Origin: DAISKN01 sp963716925
Lineage (GTDB): Bacteria > Acidobacteriota > Vicinamibacteria > Marinacidobacterales > SMYC01
Length of the DNA: 64,000 nucleotides
Reading direction: 5' to 3'
NCBI GenBank assembly: GCA_963716925.1
Contig: CAVQUX010000006.1
Location: 682,001-746,000 of the forward strand
In this document: one piece after another, positions 27,857-35,999 of the stretch
Position numbering within the stretch: position 1 is the stretch's first letter
Layout: the number at the start of each line of letters is the position of its first letter
Notes under the pieces: model-generated
What the model was told of the DNA's origin: nothing
Seen by the model: only the letters and a program-made list of their open reading frames with translations
The model's database searches: none
Translations under genes and position numbers: made by a program

Positions 27857-27937
27857 TGGCTCGCGCGCCCGGGAATGGTTCGTTGACAAGGAGGACCGGG
27901 CGAGACGAGACTGGCCACGGCCGGCAGGAGGTTCTTC

Positions 27938-28477
27938 TTGATCACCGATGCACTCGCAATCGCGCTCTGTTCGTGGGTAGCGTTCACCGGAGGGCAGACG
28001 AAACCCGCGCCCGATCTCAAGAACTTCGACATGACCCAGGCGAAGCCGGACTTGTCCCGCTACAACAGCTACAACTGGAGCAAGGATCAGGTCGCGGTCG
28101 TGAATCTCGCGAACCATATCCGGCTGGTCAACGCCATACAGAAGGCGATGAAGGAGCATGGCTATCGGATAGACACGGTGAAGCCCGAAGTCATGATCCA
28201 GTACAAAGCCGAGCGCCACACGGGCGTCCGCACTGAATCGACGCAGAAAGCCTCCACCTGGGATCCGACCGACATGAAGGTCCAGGTCGAGCTGAGCCGC
28301 GAGGAACAGGTGACTCTCGAGATCCTCCTGGTGGATGCGGAATCCGGGTTTCTCCTCTGGCAGGCCAAAGGCACCTATCCGCTGGGCACGCCCGACAAAG
28401 CGGAGAAACTCATCAACGAAGCGGTCCAGGGATTGTTCTCGCAATACCCGGAGGAGAAGAAAAGCGAAGGGCGCTAG
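27938..28477 (+). CDS. DUF4136-family exported protein
   Basis: A 179-residue protein of the DUF4136 type, usually envelope-attached and of unknown function. The N-terminus (ITDALAIALCSWVAFTGG) is hydrophobic and holds a Cys, but it is not a clean lipobox. The body has SRYNSYNWSKDQ, then VNAIQKAMKEHGYRIDTVKPEVMIQY and the closing GTYPLGTPDKAEKLINEAVQGLFSQYP, typical of the family. TTG start 27938 is set by CAGGAGG at 27925-27931. It is divergent from the MocR gene and convergent with the protease gene at 28481. Confidence 0.8.
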   Translation: MITDALAIALCSWVAFTGGQTKPAPDLKNFDMTQAKPDLSRYNSYNWSKDQVAVVNLANHIRLVNAIQKAMKEHGYRIDTVKPEVMIQYKAERHTGVRTESTQKASTWDPTDMKVQVELSREEQVTLEILLVDAESGFLLWQAKGTYPLGTPDKAEKLINEAVQGLFSQYPEEKKSEGR

Positions 28478-28480
28478 GCT

Positions 28481-29767
28481 CTAGATCTCCGGAAGAAGGC
28501 GCGGGAGCCGCGGTCTCTCGCCCCGCCGGGCGGCTTCGCTGACGTAGCTCTTGTAGAGCTCGTCATACGTCGCGACCGACTGATAGCAAGCCGCGATGGT
28601 GGGCTCCGCTCCCTGGAGGCAGGACATCCGGTTCCAGTCCGGGATCTGCCTTCCGTTGGTGGCGTAGACGCGCCGCTGATCGACGTACTCGAGAACGACG
28701 CGCCCGAGCCGCATGAGCACCTCGCTCCCGTCATCGCCTTCGAAATCGCGCGCGACGTCCGGACAATTGGCGACCGCGCCGGCAAGCGCTTCGAACTGCG
28801 GGCGCGCGGACTCGACGAGCTTCAGGAGCTCGCCCTCCTCCCGGGAGGATGACGGCTCGGCGGTGCCGCCGAGTGTTTCCGAAAGACCGGCGGAGGGATT
28901 CATCGCGACTTCCGCCGCGGATCGTCCCCCGCCTTGAAGGAGCTCCCGGGCATGATCGGCGGCGACGGCGAATCCGATGGATTCCCCCTCCGCCACTTTC
29001 ATCGTGGCGATCCCCACTACGTGGCCCGAGCGGTCGAGGAGCGGTCCTCCGCTGTTGCCGGGGTTGATGGCGGCATCGGTCTGGACGAGAGTCGCTCCCT
29101 CGAAGGGCCGAATCGCGCTCACGATGCCGCGGGTGACGCTGCTCTCGAGGACGCCCATGGGAGAGCCGATGACGTAGACCTCCTGGCCCACGCGGAGCGT
29201 CGAGACCGGCGCGAGCTCCAGGCTCCGGCGGTCGGTGAGCTTCCGGTCGAGACGAACGAGGGCGAGGTCGTGGCTTTCGGCGATCCGCTCGACGGTGCCG
29301 CTGAGCGCGCTTCCCGTCGAGAGCTTCACGAGGACGTTCCTGCTTCCGCCCACCACGTGGTGGTTGGTAATGACCGTCTCCGGGTCGACCAGGAATCCGC
29401 TGCCGCGGCCTTCGTCGGAGATGATCGAAACCACGGATTCGATGGCGAGTCCTATGGTGTCCTCCAGGTTGACCGGGGCTGCGAGCGCCGGGGGCTCCAC
29501 CGAATCGCTCGTTCCGATTTCCGGGGGTGGGCTCTGGGTTTCGACGACCGCGCCCTCCCTGCGGCTCGTGAAAGCGATATAGCCGGCGGCGGCGACGAAG
29601 AGCGCGGCGATCGCGACCAGGGTTCCCGCCGAAAGACTCGAGCTCCGGTCTCGGCCGACGTTTCCCCGAGTCCCGGTCCCGGCAGCCCCGCACACGCAGG
29701 ATCTCGCCGAGGACGGCAGGGCGCGGCCGCATTTCGAACAGGTCCGGAGACGATCGCCTGAGCTCAA
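28481..29767 (-). CDS. Membrane-anchored trypsin-like protease with zinc ribbon
   Basis: A 428-residue HtrA/DegP-type serine protease without a PDZ domain. The N-terminus has a small zinc-ribbon (Cys 10, 13, 24 and 26: CSKCGR ... CVCG), followed by one transmembrane helix at about 46-66 (AGTLVAIAALFVAAAGYIAF). The triad is readable: His in TNHHVVGG near 163, Asp in SHDLALVRL near 196, Ser in NPGNSGGPLL near 266. The C-terminal ~120 residues are of unknown fold. Topology suggests a cytoplasmic zinc ribbon and an extracytoplasmic protease. No stress operon is adjacent. Confidence 0.88.
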   Translation of the reverse strand: MSSGDRLRTCSKCGRALPSSARSCVCGAAGTGTRGNVGRDRSSSLSAGTLVAIAALFVAAAGYIAFTSRREGAVVETQSPPPEIGTSDSVEPPALAAPVNLEDTIGLAIESVVSIISDEGRGSGFLVDPETVITNHHVVGGSRNVLVKLSTGSALSGTVERIAESHDLALVRLDRKLTDRRSLELAPVSTLRVGQEVYVIGSPMGVLESSVTRGIVSAIRPFEGATLVQTDAAINPGNSGGPLLDRSGHVVGIATMKVAEGESIGFAVAADHARELLQGGGRSAAEVAMNPSAGLSETLGGTAEPSSSREEGELLKLVESARPQFEALAGAVANCPDVARDFEGDDGSEVLMRLGRVVLEYVDQRRVYATNGRQIPDWNRMSCLQGAEPTIAACYQSVATYDELYKSYVSEAARRGERPRLPRLLPEI

Positions 29768-29805
29768 GGAACGACTCCCGGTTTTGTGGGCTCGATCCGA
29801 TGATA

Positions 29806-30984
29806 TCAGGAGCTTCGCTTGGAATCGAACCTCGAGTGGCGATAAGTCGACAGGAGCTCCACTTCGACTCCGTCGAGAATCTCGAGAGCTGCGAGTTTCC
29901 CGACGATGGGAGAGAGCGTGACCCCGCTGTGCATGACCGCCAGGTAGACACCGGGTGCCCCCTCGGGAAACCCGATGACCGGATAGCCGTCCTTGGGGAG
30001 CGGGCGGAAACCCAGCGTCACCTTCTCGAGCGAGAGCTTGGCGAGACCGGGAAGGTACGCGCGTCCGGCTTCGAGCACCTTCTGCCCCTCTTCTTCGGTG
30101 GCCAACTTCGAGGGCGCGGCTCCGAAGCCCATTCCGGTCACGATCCGGCCGTCGAGCTTCTGCTTGATATGAGCCCCCGGAGAGAGCACCACCCTATCGA
30201 CGAGACGCTCCGCCGGCTTGGTGTGCGCGAGGACGCCGGGCGATTCCACCAGCGGAACCTCGACCCCCACCATCGCAGAGAGCTTCCCGGTGTCCACTCC
30301 CGCGGCGAGGACCACGACGTCGAGCTCGAAATCTCCCGACGTGGTGCGAACCCCGGTCAGCCTCCCCCATTTCTGATCGATCGCCGTTACTTCAGAGGGG
30401 AAGACGACACGGGCGCCCTGACGGCGCGCGTGATCCACGAGCACTTCCGCGGCACGCACCGGGTCGAGGCTTCCCTCCTCCTCGCTCCAGGACGCGGCAG
30501 CGACTTCCCCCGGCTCGACATTCCTCTCGAGTTTCCGGAACTCCTCCAATTCGACCAGGCGGGTGGGATAGCCCCAGCGTTGGTGAGAGGCGACTTCCTG
30601 CCTGAGCCATCTCGCTCGCTCCGGCTCGTGGTACCACTCGAGGCTTCCGCCCCACTGCACCTCGAGGTCCCCCCCGAGCTCGCCCTCGAGGTGGCGATAA
30701 CCGAGAGCGCCGAGCCGGTTCAGGTGGTAGTAGTGATGGGGCTTCTTGGAGAAGGTCGCGTTGATCCAGGCGAAGGAGTTCGCCGTCGCCCCCGATGCCG
30801 GTTTCGTCTTTTCGAAGAGCGTGACGTCCGCACCCCGGCGCGCGAGGTGATAGGCGACGGAGGCGCCCAGGATGCCCCCGCCCACGACGCCGATCCTCCG
30901 CGGCGCCGCGAGAGCGCTTCGCCCTCCCGGAAGCGCCGCGACCGCCACTCCGGAAAAGATCTGGAAGAAGCGTCGTCGATTCAT
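29806..30984 (-). CDS. Tat-exported FAD-dependent amine/amino-acid oxidoreductase (DadA-like)
   Basis: A 392-residue DAO-family flavoprotein. The N-terminus MNRRRFFQIFSGVAVAALPGG is a Tat signal. The dinucleotide fold follows as RIGVVGGGILGASVAYHLARRGADVTLFEK, and the C-terminal FAD contact region is LGFRPLPKDGYPVIGF ... AVMHSGVTLSP. Such enzymes oxidise D-amino acids, sarcosine or related amines. The open frame continues upstream over the cyclase gene; ATG 30984 is taken because the Tat signal begins there and it overlaps the cyclase stop by four bases (ATGA), so translation is coupled. Confidence 0.88.
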   Translation of the reverse strand: MNRRRFFQIFSGVAVAALPGGRSALAAPRRIGVVGGGILGASVAYHLARRGADVTLFEKTKPASGATANSFAWINATFSKKPHHYYHLNRLGALGYRHLEGELGGDLEVQWGGSLEWYHEPERARWLRQEVASHQRWGYPTRLVELEEFRKLERNVEPGEVAAASWSEEEGSLDPVRAAEVLVDHARRQGARVVFPSEVTAIDQKWGRLTGVRTTSGDFELDVVVLAAGVDTGKLSAMVGVEVPLVESPGVLAHTKPAERLVDRVVLSPGAHIKQKLDGRIVTGMGFGAAPSKLATEEEGQKVLEAGRAYLPGLAKLSLEKVTLGFRPLPKDGYPVIGFPEGAPGVYLAVMHSGVTLSPIVGKLAALEILDGVEVELLSTYRHSRFDSKRSS

Positions 30985-31871
30985 GGCAGCAACGCGAAGG
31001 CGTTGATCGGGGACCCGGTCGCGCCCTTGATACGGAGCGGGTTCAGAACGAGAACGAACTCGTGGCGCCCCCTCCGAGCGAGCGCCTCCGCGAGCTCCTC
31101 GAGGTTCAAGTTCTCGACGAGATAGATCCCGCTGTCGGCGATTAAGATTCGATGCCCGGGGAAGATCGTCCCTTTCTCGGGGAAGACCTCGTACGTCAGC
31201 TGGTCGGAGCCCGTGAGGAAGATTCGCTTTGCCGCGAGCCACTTCGCGGCCTCCTCGCCCGGGCCGGGCCGAGGCCCCATGAACTTCGCCCGATCGGCGT
31301 TGTAGAACTGTCCGTAGCCCGTCCGTATCAGCACCGAATCGCCCTGGCGCACTTCGACCTTCTCAGCGGCAGCGGTCGCTTCCAGGTCGGCGGCGGTGAT
31401 CTCGTAGCCGGGATCGAGCGCGGAAACGCCCTTGTGGCGAGCGACGTCGAGCAGGACGCCGCGGTTCACGAACTTCTCCCGCGGATAGTTCTCGATGCCC
31501 TGGGCGGCGAGCCCGTTCGCGCCTTCGCTCGCGGCCGCGTCGGCGCCGCCATAGAGCTTCCCGTTGTCCGAGATGTGGCCGAGGGCGTCGATGGTGGGGG
31601 CGCCGTGCTGTCCGCTGAAGAACATCATGTCGGCGGCGAAAGCGATGCCTCCGGGGATGAAGCCCGTGGTGGCCTTGTGGCTGGTGTGAAGCCCGAGGGT
31701 GAACGGCGGGTTGAATCCCAGAAGGGGCGCGTTCTTGTCCCAGACGAAGTTGAGCTCGACGACCTTCGCCGAGAGCAGAGACTTGACGAAGTCGGCGTCG
31801 TTCTGCGTGAAAGCGGGCGACGCGAGGAGCGATACCAGGATGGCGGCGGATTTCACGTGTTTCAAGTTCAA
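30981..31871 (-). CDS. Secreted cyclase-family (kynurenine-formamidase-like) hydrolase
   Basis: A 296-residue protein of the cyclase/KynB family (PF04199), metal-dependent hydrolases of formyl-amides and isatin-like compounds. A signal peptide (KSAAILVSLLASPAFT) precedes the core. GQHGAPTIDALGHI stands for the H-x-G-T-H-x-D-x-x-x-H metal motif, with partial divergence. GDSVLIRTGYGQFY and the C-terminal RRGRHEFVLVLNPLRIKGATGSPINAFA are typical. It is the first of a two-gene unit with the FAD oxidoreductase, suggesting joint breakdown of a formylated or cyclic amino-acid derivative in the periplasm. Confidence 0.87.
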   Translation of the reverse strand: MNLKHVKSAAILVSLLASPAFTQNDADFVKSLLSAKVVELNFVWDKNAPLLGFNPPFTLGLHTSHKATTGFIPGGIAFAADMMFFSGQHGAPTIDALGHISDNGKLYGGADAAASEGANGLAAQGIENYPREKFVNRGVLLDVARHKGVSALDPGYEITAADLEATAAAEKVEVRQGDSVLIRTGYGQFYNADRAKFMGPRPGPGEEAAKWLAAKRIFLTGSDQLTYEVFPEKGTIFPGHRILIADSGIYLVENLNLEELAEALARRGRHEFVLVLNPLRIKGATGSPINAFALLP

Positions 31872-31905
31872 GGGGGGCCCTCCGAGCGTCGGATTCTACA
31901 GCAGA

Positions 31906-32064
31906 TCAGTCGAGGCGGAGAACGGCCACGGGATCGACGCGGCTCGATCTTCTCGCCGGCAGGTAGCCGGCGAGGAGAGCGACCCCGGAGAGCAGCGAGG
32001 CCAGAAGCAGGAGCACCGCCGGAGAGGAACCGCGAGGAGCGCGCGAAATCCAGATCCGCCGCGG
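31906..32064 (-). pseudogene. C-terminal remnant of an ADOP/MacB-like permease
   Basis: Reading the minus strand up to a stop at 31906, the frame gives SSPAVLLLLASLLSGVALLAG then YLPARRSSRVDPVAVLRLD. This is the standard C-terminal tail of FtsX/MacB-type permeases, in particular the acidobacterial duplicated orphan permeases, which normally have about 800 residues. Only ~45 matching codons remain, directly behind padR. In Acidobacteriota padR is commonly followed by such a permease, so a large internal deletion is likely. Confidence 0.75.
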
Positions 32065-32066
32065 GA

Positions 32067-32393
32067 TCACGCCGAACTCGCTTTCTTCGTCACCCCGACG
32101 CCGGCGACCACCTTCCGCAATACGTCGGCCTCTTCCCGGAGCGCGCGCCTGCCGAGCGCGGTCAATCCGTAGAACGTGCGCCGGTCATCCCGTTCCTTCG
32201 GACTCGCTTCGAGCAGGCCGCGCTTCTCGAGGCGATAGAGCACGCGATAGAGGTCTCCAGGACGAACGCGCACGGCTCCGCCGGTGCGCGATTCGATGCG
32301 CTGGACCATGGCGTATCCATGGAGCGGATCCTCTTGGAGCACCGCCAGCACCAGGAACTCGAGAGGCCGGAGAAGGGCCCGGTTTGCGATCAC
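32067..32393 (-). CDS. PadR-family transcription regulator
   Basis: A 108-residue PadR repressor. The winged helix can be read as LEFLVLAVLQEDPLHGYAMVQRIESRTGGAVRVRPGDLYRVLYRLEKRGLLEAS, then the wing FYGLTALGRRALREE. This short type, without the long C-terminal helix domain, is the one linked with ADOP permeases in Acidobacteriota. A 10-bp perfect palindrome lies 15 bases before its start. Its former target gene downstream survives only as a remnant. Confidence 0.92.
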   Translation of the reverse strand: MIANRALLRPLEFLVLAVLQEDPLHGYAMVQRIESRTGGAVRVRPGDLYRVLYRLEKRGLLEASPKERDDRRTFYGLTALGRRALREEADVLRKVVAGVGVTKKASSA

Positions 32394-32407
32394 CCGCTCA
32401 CCTACTA

Positions 32408-32433
32408 CGCAGTTTGCGTATATGCAAACTGCG
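32408..32433. promoter_or_regulatory. PadR operator candidate, perfect inverted repeat
   Basis: CGCAGTTTGC at 32408-32417, GTATAT, then GCAAACTGCG at 32424-32433. The two arms are exact reverse complements. It lies 15 bases upstream of padR, fitting autorepression. Confidence 0.65.
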
Positions 32434-32469
32434 CATAATCGGGGGCCTCGCCGAGGTCGGATGACTGCT

Positions 32470-32497
32470 TTGCTTGGACGACCTTTGAGCGTACAAT
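32470..32497 (+). promoter_or_regulatory. Promoter candidate for the Wzc-like gene
   Basis: TTGCTT at 32470-32475 and TACAAT at 32492-32497 with a 16-base spacer. The region down to the gene start at 32626 is AT-rich, has no other gene, and would be a leader of over 100 bases. Confidence 0.4.
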
Positions 32498-32625
32498 AAT
32501 ACGAAACAATATTTCCTCAGCGCCCGGAAGCTCCCCCCGAAGGAGAAAAGCGAAGCCTTTGTCTGTATCAACCCGGTAATCGAACATCATCCATTTTGAA
32601 TCCCTTACCCCCGTCGAACGAGAAC

Positions 32626-34881
32626 ATGACGAGCGACAACTACGCGCACGACTCTGCCGAGGCCCTCTATCCGCGGGCAACGCTTCGCGAAGTCTATTTC
32701 ACGCTCCTCAAGCATCGCTGGGCGGCCGTCGCCGTGGCTCTCGCCACGTGGCTCCTGGGGGCTTTCTCGCGCTACCTGGAGACGCCGGTCTACCGCGCGA
32801 CGGCGCTCATCCAGATCGACTGGGAGAAGATCAACCTGGTCGAAGACGTGATGGTGAATCCGACTCGGGGGATGGCCGACCTCTACGGCACGCAGGAGAA
32901 GATCGTCAAGAGCCGCCTCCTCGCGGAGCTGGTGGTCGACGATCTCGAGCTCTGGAAGCATCCGCTCTTCGCCTCGGGATCGAGCGCGGCGTCCGATCCC
33001 AAGAAGCGTTCCCAGGCGATCGCCCGCGCGATCCAGGCGATGATCGACGTAAGAAGGGTGGAGAAAACGCAGCTCATGGAGGTGAGCTTCGTCACGCCCG
33101 ACCCGGAGCTCTCCGCCGATCTCGTCAATTCCCTGATCGAGCAATTCATCCAGTTCAACGTGAACTCCGAGTCCGGCCTCGCTCGCGGAACGAGCGAGTT
33201 CATCGACGGAGAAGTCGAGGAGCTCCGGCGGGACATCATGGACAAGGAGAAATTCCTTCGAGACGGCGCCAGGAACAAGGCAATCGTCATGGGAGACAGC
33301 CGCGAAGACAACATCGTCATGCAGCGGCTCGAGACCTTGAACCTCCAGCTCACGGAAGCCGAGGCCGAGCGCGCCGCCGCCGAGGCGAAGTTCCGCAGCA
33401 TCTCCCGCGCCGACGCGCGAAGCATCGAAGAAGTCCGGAACAGCAGCGCCGTACGGGAGCTCGAGCGCAAGCGCCTCGCGCTCACCGAGAAGCACGAGGA
33501 GCTCTCCTCGACCTTCGGTCCGGACTGGCCGGAGATGAAGCGCGTCAAGAGCGCTATCGCCGAAGTGGAGCGCTCCCTCGACGAGATGGTCAAGGCGGAA
33601 GCCCGCAAGATCGCCGCCGAAGCCAGGGTCGCCTATCAACAGGCACTCGACCGGGAAACGCTGATCCGGCGCTCCCTCGAGGAGCAGAAGTCGAGCGTCC
33701 AGGACCTGCAGATGGCGACGGCGGATTTCGAGCAGGTCAAGGTGGAGCTTTCGAATCAGCGCCAGATGCTGCAGGGACTCCTGAAGCGCCGCTCCGAGAC
33801 CGACCTCACCGCGGATCTCGGCGAGCGCCAGCCGGTGAAGATCAAGATCATCGAGCGAGCCGAGCCCGCAACCGGTCCCTACGCCCCCGGCGCGAAACGA
33901 CGGATGATGATGGCGGCGCTCCTCGGTCTCGTCCTCGGCGTCGCTACCGCCTACCTCATCGATCATTGGGACGATTCGATCCACACCGTGGAGGATTTGA
34001 AGCGCTACATCCCCCTCCCGTACCTCGGCATGATCCCCAGGTACGGGGACAGGCCGGCGTTGTCGCAGCTCGGACGGAAGCTCTCGGGAGATCCGCAAGT
34101 CGAGCCCGAGCGCGCGCTCGAGGACACCATGGCGTCCAAGCGCTCCAACTATCTCCCCACGCTCTACGACCGCAATCCGGCGCTCGCCGAGAATCGGAAC
34201 ACCCTCTCGGAGCGCTTCCGGTTCCTTCGCGGATCGATGCTCTTGAGCACTCCGGGCTCGGTCCCCAAGGTGGTCCTGGTCACCAGCCCCGACAAGAGCT
34301 GCGGAAAGACGTTCGTCTCCAGCAACCTGAGCTGCGCCCTGGTGCAGCTGGGAAAGAAAGTTCTCCTCATCGACTCCGACCTCAGGAATCCGAAGCTCCA
34401 TCGGGTGTTCCACTACCGAAACCGCGTCGGACTCACGAACGTGCTCACCGGTCAGAAAGAGCTCGGCGACGGCTGCATCATGAGGACCGACATCGAAAAC
34501 CTGTTCCTGCTCATGGCCGGGCCCGCGAGTCCCAATCCGGGAGAGCTCCTGGCGTCGCCGGCGATGGAGAAGATCCTCGCGAACTGCGCCGAGCATTTCG
34601 ACTTCGTGATTCTCGACTCGGCGCCGCTGCTCCCGGTCTTCGACTCCCATATCCTGTCCACGCGCTGCGACGGCGTGATCCTCGTCGCCCGGGCCGGAGT
34701 GACGTCGCGCCACGCGACGCTCCAGAGCGTCGAGCTGATATCCCGCGTGCAGGGAAGGATCACCGGAATCGTTCTGAACGACGTGAATCTCGAGGACTAC
34801 GCCCAGTACTACTACCACAGCCACTACACCTACGAGTACGGTCGGTATCCCGCGGAGGACGAACGGGTACGCATGGGCTGA
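32626..34881 (+). CDS. Wzc-like polysaccharide co-polymerase / BY-kinase
   Basis: About 751 residues. The N-terminus carries a Wzz/GNVR-type chain-length domain with a first transmembrane helix (HRWAAVAVALATWLLGAF, about 30-48), a long coiled-coil middle and a second helix near residue 430 (MMMAALLGLVLGVATAYLI). The C-terminal bacterial tyrosine kinase has a P-loop near residue 550-560, Walker A' VLLIDSDLRNP and Walker B FVILDSAPLL. The P-loop reads SPDKSCGKTFVS instead of the usual GEGKST form. A Tyr-rich tail (YAQYYYHSHYTYEYGRY) provides autophosphorylation sites. It controls export and length of a surface polysaccharide. A TTG ten codons upstream is an alternative start. Confidence 0.92.
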   Translation: MTSDNYAHDSAEALYPRATLREVYFTLLKHRWAAVAVALATWLLGAFSRYLETPVYRATALIQIDWEKINLVEDVMVNPTRGMADLYGTQEKIVKSRLLAELVVDDLELWKHPLFASGSSAASDPKKRSQAIARAIQAMIDVRRVEKTQLMEVSFVTPDPELSADLVNSLIEQFIQFNVNSESGLARGTSEFIDGEVEELRRDIMDKEKFLRDGARNKAIVMGDSREDNIVMQRLETLNLQLTEAEAERAAAEAKFRSISRADARSIEEVRNSSAVRELERKRLALTEKHEELSSTFGPDWPEMKRVKSAIAEVERSLDEMVKAEARKIAAEARVAYQQALDRETLIRRSLEEQKSSVQDLQMATADFEQVKVELSNQRQMLQGLLKRRSETDLTADLGERQPVKIKIIERAEPATGPYAPGAKRRMMMAALLGLVLGVATAYLIDHWDDSIHTVEDLKRYIPLPYLGMIPRYGDRPALSQLGRKLSGDPQVEPERALEDTMASKRSNYLPTLYDRNPALAENRNTLSERFRFLRGSMLLSTPGSVPKVVLVTSPDKSCGKTFVSSNLSCALVQLGKKVLLIDSDLRNPKLHRVFHYRNRVGLTNVLTGQKELGDGCIMRTDIENLFLLMAGPASPNPGELLASPAMEKILANCAEHFDFVILDSAPLLPVFDSHILSTRCDGVILVARAGVTSRHATLQSVELISRVQGRITGIVLNDVNLEDYAQYYYHSHYTYEYGRYPAEDERVRMG

Positions 34882-34907
34882 GGCCCTGCCACCAGAAAAG
34901 GTCACTC

Positions 34908-35993
34908 ATGAGGCACATGACTCTCACTTCGACCAGGGTATTGGTGCTCGGCATCGCCGGACTCTTCCTCCAGGGTGGCGCTTCGGCTTCGACCGCGGTT
35001 CGAGGGACGATCGCGGGCAAGGTGTACGACTTCCAGACGAAGAAGCTCCTGCCGCAGGTAACCGTGGGGGTGAGGACCCTTGGAACCGAAGAGTCCTTCG
35101 AGGCCGTAACCGACGCATCCGGAACCTACAGGGTCGCCGACGCGCCCGCCGCCGTCTTCGCGTTCACGCTGAAGTCCGGCGGCCTGGAGGTGCCGGTGAA
35201 GGAGCGCATGGATCTCCGGGTGGGAATGCCGTTCATCCTCGAAAGCTGCTTCGAGCTCGACGCCGAGAAGAAAACCGCCTCGGTACGGACCGAGTGCCGC
35301 TCCGGCTTCGTCGAGGAAGCGAGGGTCGCGACCATCGGTCCGCTCCGCATGCTTCTTCCCGACCGGTTACAGGAGCAACCTGCGGCGGACGCGGCGCCGT
35401 CCGAGCCCGCGGGGATAGAGCATACCGGGATCGAGTGCCTCACTCACGATCACTATCCCCGGGTGGATGCCGGGATTCGGCCGGGCGACCAGGTGCAGAC
35501 GTCCCGAGTGTACTTCCGTTCCGACAAGTATCCGGACTTCTATTACGTCGAGATGACGAAGGAGCATCCGACGATCGACGACTTCCAGGCGATCCTTCCC
35601 AAGCCCGGGCCCGAGACCGAGCGCATCATCTACTACCTGGAGTCGATAGACCTCAAGATCGAGACCCTCCAGACCCCCGAATTCGCTCCCGAGGTCATAG
35701 CGGCGGAAGAGTGCCGTCGAAGAGGCGCGCCCGCGTGGGTCGAGGGTGACCCCTCGATCGTCGTCGGAGCGACGCAGCCCGGCGCCGCCGCCATCCCTCC
35801 GGGTTTCCAGGCGGTCGGCATCACGGGCTTCGTAAACTCTCTCGGCGTGCTGAGCACCATCGGCGGCGGCGCCGCGGGCGGCGTGGTGGGATCGACGGCA
35901 GGCGCGGTGCTCATCGTCGGCGGCGGGGCGGCCGCGGCCGCGACCGCAGTCGTCGTCGCGACCGGCGGCGACGAAGCGAGCCCGCCCCGGTAA
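34908..35993 (+). CDS. Secreted protein with carboxypeptidase-regulatory-like domain
   Basis: A 361-residue protein of unknown function downstream of the Wzc gene. A signal peptide (TRVLVLGIAGLFLQGGASAS) precedes a beta-sandwich carboxypeptidase-regulatory-like domain (VRGTIAGKVYDFQTKKLLPQVTVGVRT ... YRVADAPAAVFAFTLKSGG). The middle has no recognised family. The C-terminal ~60 residues are Gly/Ala/Val-rich (STIGGGAAGGVVGSTAGAVL) and look like a membrane segment. It starts 26 bases after wzc, so it is probably in the same operon and part of the envelope machinery. Confidence 0.78.
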   Translation: MRHMTLTSTRVLVLGIAGLFLQGGASASTAVRGTIAGKVYDFQTKKLLPQVTVGVRTLGTEESFEAVTDASGTYRVADAPAAVFAFTLKSGGLEVPVKERMDLRVGMPFILESCFELDAEKKTASVRTECRSGFVEEARVATIGPLRMLLPDRLQEQPAADAAPSEPAGIEHTGIECLTHDHYPRVDAGIRPGDQVQTSRVYFRSDKYPDFYYVEMTKEHPTIDDFQAILPKPGPETERIIYYLESIDLKIETLQTPEFAPEVIAAEECRRRGAPAWVEGDPSIVVGATQPGAAAIPPGFQAVGITGFVNSLGVLSTIGGGAAGGVVGSTAGAVLIVGGGAAAAATAVVVATGGDEASPPR

Positions 35994-35999
35994 GCGGAA

